Shown piece after piece: positions 23,501-32,478 of a DNA stretch of 64,000 nt. A program made the translations under genes and the position numbers. Source of the DNA: Juglans regia (lineage: Eukaryota > Streptophyta > Magnoliopsida > Fagales > Juglandaceae). The notes below the pieces were generated by a model, which saw only the letters and a program-made list of their open reading frames with translations, searched no databases and was not told the DNA's origin. The stretch is from the NCBI RefSeq assembly GCF_001411555.2, contig NC_049907.1, forward strand, positions 3,046,243-3,110,242. The letters run 5' to 3'. The first letter of the stretch is position 1. Each line of letters starts with the position of its first letter.

Positions 23501-24814
23501 AAATTAAACTTGAGTTCACATCACTATTTGGTAGATATCATATACTGATACAGAGCAAACACAATATCAATCCTGTTTAATCCAATCCATTGTATGCAGC
23601 ATAATGGAAAGTTTGGCCTTTCAACACCCTAATCAATGATAAAATTAGTTGGTGTGTATATTATTTGTGTGCATTCTATGGATGACTTGTCCAACTATCC
23701 CGGTCTGGTTCTGTAATCAGACCCATAGGCTATTATATATGTATAGCTGTTCTCAGCTTGTGCTTTTGACAGGATGTACATGTGTAAGATGATGTATTAT
23801 CTATCATCTTCATGGTCCCTTAAACTTCTATATAGAAGGAAGGCACAAAGTTATTGCCCTTTACATTCAATTTTTTCCTTACATGAGTATTATGTTTATT
23901 TTTTCCCCAAAATGATAAATTCTTCTTTTATCATCGCCACATAGAGGGATCATTTTTTTTAATATATAAGTTATAGCACGTAGAGAGATCCTATTACAAA
24001 GGCCATGTTGCGTTGGCACGTTAATAACCTCGTAAATTGGAGAAAAATACTTCCCTGTGCCATCAATCAGACTATCAATCAGTCTGAAAATGTGTATATT
24101 GCATAGCTTGCTCTTTATTTCCATCTGAAATTGACCTAGTGACTACTAATCATCCCCTATGGACACTCTAAATTAATTTTCTTTTGTTTGTGATCCTTAG
24201 CGTTCTTGTGGTTGTTTCTCAGGTACCAGCTTATTAGAGTACCAGCCAGAGGCTTGGGAGAAAACTGCAAGTGGCTAGAGATGTTTGAAGATGTTGGCAT
24301 GGCCATTTTCTGTGTTGCCCTTAGTGACTATGACCAGTTTTCTTTTGATGGGAGTGGTTCTATCACTAACAATATGATGCAGAGCAGAAAATTATTTGAA
24401 AGTATTGTGAATCATCCAACCTTTGGTCAGATGGACTTCCTTTTGATACTAAATAAATTTGATCTATTTGAGGAAAAGATAGAACGGGTACCATTGACTG
24501 AGTGTGAATGGTTTGATGATTTTCATCCGCTGATAAGTCGTCATCGCTCCAACAGCAACAGCAATAGCATCAATAATAGCCCTTCGCTGGGTCTGCTGGC
24601 ATTCCACTATATTGCAGTGAAGTTCAAGAGACTTTATTCTTCCCTCACCGGACGGAAGTTGTATGTTTCTCTGGTGAAGGGATTGGAGCGTGATAGTGTT
24701 GATGCAGCTCTTAAATATGCAAGGGAGATTCTGAAATGGGACGAAGAGAGAGCCAACTTCAGCTTGAGTGAGCATTCAATTTATAGTACAGAGGCAAGCT
24801 CCTTCTCTCATTGA
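17563..24814 (+). CDS. XLG3: Extra-large G protein alpha-like subunit, XLG3-like
   Basis: Eight exons join in frame: 17563-18885, 18973-19110, 19194-19298, 19382-19567, 20296-20476, 22436-22677, 23226-23389 and 24223-24814, giving 2931 bases (976 residues). The plant-specific N-terminal half opens with [20 protein letters not shown] and carries two SPTSVIAF motifs, a basic stretch ([10 protein letters not shown]) and a Cys-rich segment from C308 ([28 protein letters not shown]). The C-terminal half is G-alpha-like: P-loop GYNGSGAST near 569-577, FEDVGMAIF for switch II, and NKFD at 857-860. The protein ends [14 protein letters not shown]. XLGs act with G-beta-gamma in immune, hormone and root signalling at the plasma membrane and nucleus. 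The P-loop lacks the usual GKS lysine, as is known for this family. Similarity to Arabidopsis XLG3 is from memory. All splice sites are GT-AG. Confidence 0.95.
20663..21051. mobile_element. Harbinger/Tourist-type MITE in XLG3 intron 5 (family type copy)
   Basis: The left end GGGCATGTTTGGAAAAGTAG and the reversed right end GGGGATGCTTGGGGAAGAAG are inverted repeats, and the element is flanked on both sides by TAA (20660-20662 and 21052-21054), the target duplication typical of PIF/Harbinger. It is 389 bp and non-coding. It is the best-preserved member of the most repeated family in this window. Confidence 0.9.
21062..21285 (-). mobile_element. tRNA-derived SINE in XLG3 intron 5
   Basis: Read on the minus strand, the element begins near GGTACAACCTAGTGGTTAAA, which resembles a tRNA A box, followed by GGATTCAATTATGC, which resembles a B box. 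The body has the ACCCCAGGGGTAGGTCC segment, and the end runs into an A-rich tail (T-run at 21067-21077 on the plus strand). The layout matches plant tRNA-related SINEs. Borders are approximate. Confidence 0.6.
21524..22005 (-). mobile_element. 5'-truncated LINE, 3' end with reverse-transcriptase zinc-binding domain, in XLG3 intron 5
   Basis: On the minus strand the frame carries the zf-RVT pattern ([19 protein letters not shown], then AKNLWDEVF) and continues with [16 protein letters not shown] to a stop near 21594, typical of the C-terminal end of plant L1-type ORF2. The 3' end reads TTTAATAAATTTTATTTTAC then TTATCAAAAA, matching plant L1 tails. Everything upstream of the zinc-binding domain is missing. 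It lies antisense to the host gene. Confidence 0.8.
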
Positions 24815-25484
24815 TGCCTAGAACAGAGAAGGCTTGTAAATGGGTCATCTTCATCAGAGACAATTTTACTTTTTCGCCTGTGCACGCATAGCTGCGAGTA
24901 AAAATGAACAAGAGAAGATTGTTTCCTTGCAGGGGCTATTGCTGCTGCTTGAGATTGGCATGGACATATCAGTAACGTGAGTTGGATTTTCTTGCGGCAA
25001 TAATGCATACTTTAGACGTGCTGGCTCATTGCTACACAAGTATGCATGATTGAATGTTGGAATATTTCCCCGTCATTATATTGTAAAGCGATCCTTTGAT
25101 GATGTGTTGTATTTTTGTACCATGCTGCTTATGTAGTCGTCCCATCCTTGAACATGGTTCGAAAATATTCATTTTGTAATAGAGTAGATGAAATGCATTA
25201 GATGTATGTATCATTGTAGCCAAACCCTATGATCTTTTATATATATACATATATGTTATGATATCGTGGTTGTACAGAATCAACACACTTTCTTTGCTGC
25301 ATACAAACATATATGTTTCCCGACAACGCAATTCGAGGCTAGTTCTGTTAGATTAGTATCCGACTTTCATTTGAAAAAGTTGAATTGATTTTTGTATTTG
25401 GTGTAGGAGTTTGAAAAAATTGTATTGATTAAATGAGATAAGATGAGTTGAGACACTAATATCTGATTTCCATTTGTCCATGAG
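24815..25484 (+). other. 3' UTR and flank of the XLG3-like gene
   Basis: No stop-free coding continuation is seen. Possible polyadenylation contexts lie near 25080-25200 (TTGTAATAGAGTAGATG). A short Harbinger MITE remnant with TTAAATGAGATAAGATGAGT is at about 25345-25470. Confidence 0.4.
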
Positions 25485-27940
25485 GTGATAATTCTATATG
25501 GATCGTGTTACACCCACCGAGGGTATAGCTCGAGAAATTCTATCGAGAAGGCCTTTTGGCCTTTTTTTTATACATTTTTTTTACTCTTAATTTTTTTTTT
25601 AAAAATTCACAAAACATTAATTTTTTTTTTAATTATAAAGTGTTTGTGTTTTTTCACATATACAAACATATATGTAAAAAACAAAAAAACTTTCTATATT
25701 TCTTTCCTTGTCTTTTCTTTATTATTTTTTCTTTAAAAAAATTCTATTTGTTAACATATCAATTTAAGAAATTTTTTTTTTTTTTTTAATAAATGAAAAG
25801 AGAAAATGATGTAATTTTAGCAGATGGCTTAATGCGTACGTCAAAATCACGACCCTCGTTTAACTGACAAGTTTCGGTTCCTATAGAGTTTTGATTACGC
25901 CCTCGGTTTACATCCAAAACTGACGCTGGCTGCCCATTGTTTTTCACTCTGCCATTTTCGGTGACAAGTCCATTCTTCAACTTGAAGTTTTGTTTTGGGT
26001 GTCAAGCAAATGAATCCTCACCATTCACCAAATCCAAAACACTGAAACAGATGTACGGCACCTGTATTGCAAAACACAGCCTACAGAAAATAAAACAATA
26101 CAAAAAAACACAGCAGATGATGGAATGTCACAGTTCTGTACTTGCACAGTAATGGACCGAAGGCATTGGGGCTTAATGGGCTCAGTTAAGCTGGGCTTGA
26201 TTTGGGTCATGGCCCATATATAGATATTAGGATTATTATATGAGTTGTTTTAATTTTACTGTTTGGTTACAATTGGCCTTGGGCCCATTAGTTAGTAAGA
26301 GCAGTTGAGTATTTGTAGTGGTGTTGGATTCAATCTCGAATTTAATCATTTTCTTTATATTTTATCTCATATTTTTTAGTTATCCAAACACTATTTATAA
26401 GGTGTGTTACAAGTGGTATCCCGATTCGACTTGTCAGCTGTATGTGTACACTCTTTTTGGGTGTATTAAAAGTTGAATACCGCCTCAGCACATTGGTTGC
26501 AACGGATGGGTCACTTACTCAAAAAAGTTTGAAAACTCTCCTACAAATTGAAAGAATTCCATTCTTATATCATTGTGATGAGTCGTATTTCTCATCAAAA
26601 TGATTCAAAGATGATGTAAAGTGTCATATTTATAAAATGAGACAAAGATAAAATAATAATATAGTACGTAGAATTACTCTTACAAATGGGCATTTACCAA
26701 ATTGTACAATGTTGTCTAAAAACCATAGGTTTCCTTAAAAGCTTATTATTTTATGACATTTTTGGCAACAGGGGATACAGTGGGACCTCCAATTCTTGTC
26801 GGTTTATTAGCTGTGTTTCTCTCACGTGTTAAATAATTTATCATATATATTATTAGAATAATATTAAATATGGTTATAGATTGCTTAAATATTATATATT
26901 TATTTAATAAATAAATAAAATTTTTATTTTTATTTATTTTTAATAAAAATATATAATATTTATAAATTCTATGACTATAAAAATCATTTATCATAACACA
27001 AGCATGATTACTGATCTCTCGTACACAGAAATTAGAACAGTTGGATCATTGCTCAGTTTTCACATTTCCTCTCGCTTGTTTTGACAATTTTCAACCTTAT
27101 CTTATCATCCTCTTTGCTTTGCTCCCATCACTTATAAAATAAGATGGACACTGCTACGTCGGTAGCCGATGGCACTTTATATTATTAGATCAGACACTGG
27201 CATGCCACGTGTGCTATTTATTATTTTATTAAAAAGGATTAAAAACAAAGACTCACAATCGGCCACTCTACTTTTAACATTTTTCAAATAAAATCAATGA
27301 AAATATTTCACACTCGTTCAACACCAGCTCATTTGGTTTTTAATTTAGGCTCCTTAGTAAACATTATTTGCACATCTCAGAGATCATACATGGACTTCAA
27401 CTTTTTTAGGATTTATTTAGATACAGAAATTATCTCATTATTATAATTTTTTAAATTTTTTATATAAAATATAATAAATAATTTAACTTTTTTAAATTTT
27501 AAAATAATAATATTATTAAAATAATAATATTTTATTTAATTCATCTCATTTGGTCAAAAACACCAATTCCAATGAATATGCTTAAACCCTTTTTTTTTTT
27601 TTATTAATCCCTGTCAAACTTGATAGCAGTGTAAAGTGTTATCAAAATTTAATAAAGAAGTGATTACTCTATTTTTTTAATCTTTTTTAGGTAAAGTTTC
27701 GTCTGTTATGGGCTAAAATAACATGCACTAGAGACAGTTTCACAAAACCGTGTTACGATTGTAGATTCAGCCTGCTGTAACAGCAGCCTCCCCCACTCGA
27801 AGCAAAACCCACAACTTCAAGCAAAAACCATTGGCTTTGAGTACCCTGAAAAGCCCAAAAAAACCGCTATGAAAAGCAAGAAAACTAGATCAAGTGAATG
27901 AATGAATGAATGATCAACCAACCAAAATGAAGCCTCTCAC
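25485..27940. other. Intergenic DNA, no gene seen
   Basis: Contains long T runs (25560-25790) and a Harbinger MITE remnant (27411-27560, listed separately). The open frames here are made of homopolymer-derived Phe, Leu and Lys and show no domain pattern. Confidence 0.4.
27411..27560. mobile_element. Harbinger-type MITE fragment
   Basis: GGATTTATTTAGATACAGAA at the left and TTTATTTAATTCATCTCATT with TGGTCAAAAACACC at the right bracket an interior that matches the family (TTTAAATTTTAAAATAATAA). Short deletion derivative. Confidence 0.45.
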
Positions 27941-27944
27941 TCTC

Positions 27945-27953
27945 TATATAAAA
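27945..27953 (+). promoter_or_regulatory. TATA box of the short unknown gene
   Basis: TATATAAAA in the context CACTCTCTATATAAAATAGA lies 66 bp upstream of the start codon at 28011, a standard plant spacing that leaves a leader of about 35 bp. Confidence 0.7.
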
Positions 27954-28010
27954 TAGACCCCATATCCCCTCTCCTCCATCTTCATACTGGATTTATTTCC
28001 TGGTGAAAAA

Positions 28011-28322
28011 ATGGCTTTCATGATGTCCAAAGTCCAGCCATCTTTATCAGAGACTGAGAAGATGAGCCTGAACCATTCAGAAGAGAGAGACTCGGAGACA
28101 CACGGTCCCATCTCAATGCAGCTATATCTGAAATCATCAGCTGAGGCCTCCTCTAAAACCTTAGACAAAGAAGCTGTACTCCGACGTATCCGTCACTATA
28201 AGCGCTTGCATAAGGTCCGAGGCGCTTTCCAATCTCTGGTTAGCAGCTCGGGACAGGCCAAGACAGCCTCAATCCAGGAGCAGAAATGGCTGGACCAAGA
28301 AGATGCTTTCTCCTCTCCATAA
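28011..28322 (+). CDS. Short plant protein of unknown function (103 residues)
   Basis: A single-exon frame preceded by a well-placed TATA box. The protein is hydrophilic, with no signal peptide or membrane segment. The N-terminal half is Ser/Glu/Met-rich (SKVQPSLSETEKMSLNH). The central part has a basic helix-like segment with LDKEAVLRRIRHYKRLHKVR. The C-terminal part is Ser/Gln-rich and ends EDAFSSP. I recall similar short uncharacterised proteins in other plants with the same LRRIRHYK-like core, but no function is known to me. A (CAG)6(CAC)4 tract follows three bases after the stop codon, so a longer product through a frame change cannot be fully excluded. Function should be left open. Confidence 0.7.
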   Translation: MAFMMSKVQPSLSETEKMSLNHSEERDSETHGPISMQLYLKSSAEASSKTLDKEAVLRRIRHYKRLHKVRGAFQSLVSSSGQAKTASIQEQKWLDQEDAFSSP

Positions 28323-28325
28323 TAC

Positions 28326-28355
28326 CAGCAGCAGCAGCAGCAGCACCACCACCAC
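28326..28355. repeat. (CAG)6(CAC)4 trinucleotide tract
   Basis: Six CAG units followed directly by four CAC units, visible just after the stop codon of the short gene ending at 28322. It lies in the probable 3' UTR. Confidence 0.9.
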
Positions 28356-28857
28356 AGCCAGTGCAGAGGCATATAGCACTGTTAGGAACGGTGAAATTAT
28401 CACCTTTTTGGATCAACAACTATCTAATTGTGAGAGTTCTGTAATCCAAGAACAGGAATGGGAACTGGGCAGGATCTTGTAAAGGCAGAGGAACTCTACT
28501 TGTATTGATAATTGATTACTTTGTTAATTACCAGGTTATACCTTAAAATTGTATGTAAGTTTATTACATACATAGTTTATTTCATGTATCAATTAGTTTA
28601 TTACATAGTCCTGTCGCTAATTAGCTTCGGTTTGTTTCTCTCTGGGAATTTTTCCATTCAGTATGTAAGTTTTAACATCTTGAAGCATATTTGCATCAAA
28701 ACATTGCATGTTAACAACTTACAAATCGAGCCAGTGAACCATTTACTGTGGGATATACCTTTTAATGCCACCTTGACCTGACACGGCAGCCTCTACTATA
28801 TTTGAAGTAATTGTTAGGTACTAAAATAGTAAAATATGAACGGGTGATACTCTCGTC

Positions 28858-31671
28858 TAGGGGTGAAAGAACTGTGGTCCAAAACCGAAACCAACTGGCT
28901 GAAGAAAAATTGGGGCTGAAACAGGCCAGTGTATAGGGGTGAAACTGGCCGGAACCGGTCCGGCCGGTTACTGGTCGGTTTGGCCGGTTTGAGCTTTTTT
29001 CTTGAGCCCTTTTTTGGTCTTTTGTTCTTGCCCAATTGGGCCAATTCAACACTTGTTTTGGGTATTTTTTTCCTCTCAATTCATTATCTAAGTTCTTTTT
29101 AAATTTTTTTTGAGTTGATTTCATTTTAATAGTAATGTCATTATTTCATTTTAATAATAATGTCATTTATAATTTTCTACTATTACTAACTATATTACTT
29201 ACTACTTATTACATAATTAAAAAAAAATAAAAATAACTTCACTAGATGTTTAGTATTACATTATACATATTACAAAAAAAAAAAAAAAAAATCTTCAGCA
29301 TAGCAAAATGCAACTAAAAACCATAACATAAATAAATTAAAACAAATTATTTTTAACATAGCAACAATGCAAAAAAATAAAATAATATATATATATATAA
29401 CATAAGAATAAAACATCAAATGTTAATGAATTTGGATTATAAAATATACTAAAATTAAAATTAAAATAAAATATTACCTAATTCTACTATAAAGCTCTTC
29501 ACATTATCCATAGCCTCCTAGATATCAATGGTTGTTGCCGGATGCCTTAATCAATTTTAAGTACAAATAAGTGCTTCAACGGTTCTTGGAACCAATAAAC
29601 TCCGAAAAGAATCAAGCACACGACCTCCCGTACTAAATGCTGACTCGAAACATACATGACCAATAAGTCTCGTGCAATCCTTGTGAGTATAGGATAGTTA
29701 ACCTCATTAATTTTTTACCCAGTCAACAAGTCAAACAATGTAGAGAGTGCCTCACAACCATCTGATAAATATCAATCCACTTTTGTTTTGGAAATTGTAG
29801 ATCCCATGACAGAAGATGCTTTATACCACTCGTAGAACCATTTGGTCTCATGCTTGCCATCACCATCATTCATAGTTTTAGATGTCGGAGAGGGTTCATG
29901 TTATTGGGTACTTGTGGTGGAACCGAATTCCGCATTATACTCCGCATATAAATCTCCCAATACCTATTTCACACTCAACACCAACTCCTCAGCATGAAAC
30001 ACATCATGAGCTTCCTCAAATGGAAAGTAAGAAGTCCTAACTTGCTTCGTGGATCAAGCACAACTGCAATTAACATGAACAAGTTCATCATGTCTAATGA
30101 CCCCCAATACTTATCATATTTTGTTCTCATGTTTATGGCCATACTCCTCAAGCAACTATTAGGACTCTTGCTCAATATAATCAACTCATTTTGGAGATCA
30201 CAAATCTCTAAAAAATTGTGTTTAATGTCACATATAAAGACCCAGAAAATGTATTAGTGACATCATAAAACATTTCCAAAAACTTAACAAAAACCTGCAT
30301 TGTCTCCCACTCCCTAGCTTTAGGAGGCCCCATCCACCTGAAAGCCTTCTCAAACTTCTTAGCCGCCTCTAACATCATATAAGTTGAGTTCCATCGTGTC
30401 TGTACATCAAAACACAGTATTTTCTTACAATCAATTTTTTCTTTTTTTGCACATCTCTTAAACTTATCTAATCTTGCAAGGGATGAACGCACATATCTAA
30501 CTGCATTTTTAACCATTGTGATGACGTCATTGCACTCCTTCAAACTCTCATTCACAATAAGATTAAAACATAATTATAATCTTTACTCTCCATCTAATTT
30601 ATAAAACAAAACATAAATATTACACGTTGTCACGTACATTACAGATTTACAGTGATTACACAGCAGTTAGTTTGCAACAAGGCAAACATCACAAGTCTAA
30701 GACTCTAATATAGGTTTAGTTCACTCATATTTCCTCAATGCTTCATGTAATTTATCACACATAATTTATCAAACTATTTCACACAAATTATCACACACAA
30801 TGCTTCATGTAATTTACTGCATTTCTAATTTATGCAAAAACGAAGACTATAATTTATCCAATTCTCATTTACTGTAAGCAAGGGCAAAAACAGAGACTTG
30901 AATATCCATTATCCAATGCCTCAGTCTCATTTACTGTAAGATACTAAGAATAGAGAAATGCATAAGAAATTAACAAAGAAATGCTCCTCAGTCTCATAAA
31001 AAATGCATAAGAATAGATAAATTAACAACTAACAAAAATAGGACCCAACAAAAACATTAAATACAAAGAAAATTAGAAAACTCATAGTGGGGATTTGGGA
31101 CGACGGGAATTGGTGTTGCATGGCGTCAGACGCGGGGGAGAGAGGAGACGGGAGAACTGGCCAACTTGGAGTCTGAGACAGGAGAGAGGGTTTTGGGGCG
31201 TGGGGGTCGTTGACGATGAGAGAGGAGAAAGTCTTAGAGTAAGAGCAGAGCACTAAGAGGGAGAGGGAGATGATTGAGGTCTCGAGAGGGAGAATGAGTC
31301 TGGGAGATGACTGAGGACAGTGAGGAGAGTGAGCACGACGAAGAAGGAACAAAGGGGGATTTCAAACGATTCCTAATCCTACCCAAAAACGACTCGGCAT
31401 CATTTCGTTTATTTTTTTTTCAAAGGGCTAAGAACAAAACCATGCCATTTCATGTGAAACAACATGAACCGATGTCGTTTTGTATAAGAAAAGAAAAAAA
31501 AAATATATAGCATATGTCGGTCGATTCTTCGGTTTAGACCGGACCTGAATCGGGATCGAACTGGCTGACATCGATCTTGATAATTTTTTCCCGCTAGCCA
31601 ACTGGTTCTCCATCGGTTTTGGCTGGTTCCTGAATTCGGCGGTCGGTCCGGCCGGTTTATGTACACTCCTA
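28858..31671 (-). mobile_element. hAT transposon with 8-bp target duplication, internally decayed
   Basis: The left end TAGGGGTGAAAG and the reversed right end TAGGAGTGTACA share an eight-base terminal repeat with one mismatch. The element is flanked by CTCTCGTC (28850-28857) and CTCTCATC (31672-31679), an 8-bp duplication with one mismatch, as expected for hAT. Both subterminal regions are rich in GGCCGG and CCGGTT motifs. A second terminus-like TAGGGGTGAAACTGGCCGG lies at 28934. The interior holds a broken transposase on the minus strand. Confidence 0.85.
29525..30555 (-). pseudogene. hAT transposase pseudogene (RICESLEEPER-like)
   Basis: Reading from 30555 down, the first block includes CFDVQTRWNSTYMML and EKAFRWMGPP, the conserved middle part of BED-type hAT transposases. 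The next block, about 30150-29990, has RTKYDKYWGSLDMMN and MLIAVVLDPRSKL. The last, about 29670-29530, has STGGRVLDSFRSLL and PRTVEALIC, the C-terminal dimerisation region, then in-frame stops. Blocks are in different frames, and the N-terminal BED zinc finger is not found between 30560 and 31030. The gene is therefore dead in this copy. Confidence 0.85.
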
Positions 31672-31679
31672 CTCTCATC

Positions 31680-32045
31680 CTATACATAAATAATTTTAAT
31701 TGTGTTTTGTCACAAGTGGAACTGCGTCATCCGTCCTCCAGGGTTGCCTAATAATTTTTCATTAGTGATGTAATAATCTTTCATTAGTGGTGTGTTTAAT
31801 GGGCTAATAAACAAACTTTTAAACAAGTATTTCCTTTGTTAACGAGTGTTAGCGGGGGAGAACTTTCAAAAAGTCCATCTCGATGCTTCGATAGCACTCT
31901 GCAGCTGGACGGAGCATCAGGAAGGAAGTTAGCAGTGTGCAAGTGACCTTTCCGTAATGCAAGGGCTCATATGCTGTGTTCGCTCACCAATCAGGTCTTC
32001 CTAATGGATCCCACGCAAAGGGTTTGTCAAATAATCTCTCATTTA
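31680..32045. other. Intergenic DNA, no gene seen
   Basis: Short stretch between the hAT element and a possible small open frame. Nothing recognised. Confidence 0.35.
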
Positions 32046-32303
32046 TTAGCTTAACCATTGGGCATACAGCAAAGTAACATAAGCAAATACAAGTCCAACT
32101 AATATTAAACAAATAATAAAAGTAGATGAGAACCAAAACCTTTTAGAAAACAAAGAGATGTCAGCTTCAGCGCCGTCAATCAGATTTTGAAATAGGACAC
32201 ATTCGTGGAATTCTTTAGGCCTACACGCAGTGCCTTTTGGTGGATTTCTCATTCTCCATTCCATCTCAATATTCAAATTAGGCCTGAAGATACAATCTCT
32301 CAC
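32046..32303 (-). CDS. Possible small protein with one C-terminal membrane segment
   Basis: An 85-codon frame. The first 55 residues are polar (MEWRMRNPPKGTACRPKEF) and the last 30 form one hydrophobic segment, roughly FIICLILVGLVFAYVTLLYA, close to the stop, as in tail-anchored proteins. It lies 176 bp downstream of the NOL7-like gene on the same strand, so it may be chance sequence in that gene's 3' flank or the last exon of something else. I do not recognise a family and no promoter was identified. Confidence 0.22.
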   Translation of the reverse strand: MRDCIFRPNLNIEMEWRMRNPPKGTACRPKEFHECVLFQNLIDGAEADISLFSKRFWFSSTFIICLILVGLVFAYVTLLYAQWLS

Positions 32304-32478
32304 AACATACCATCCCCACTATTTTAAGCAATGCGATTGATTGCTAACACAAAATTGAAATTTGCACCAAAATTGCGGTTTGAACTGTTCCTCAGAACAA
32401 TGCACAGTGCGGAGGAAAAGGTAGATACAACTATATCACCCGTACAGCATGAGAATTACACACTGACATCCAAACTCC

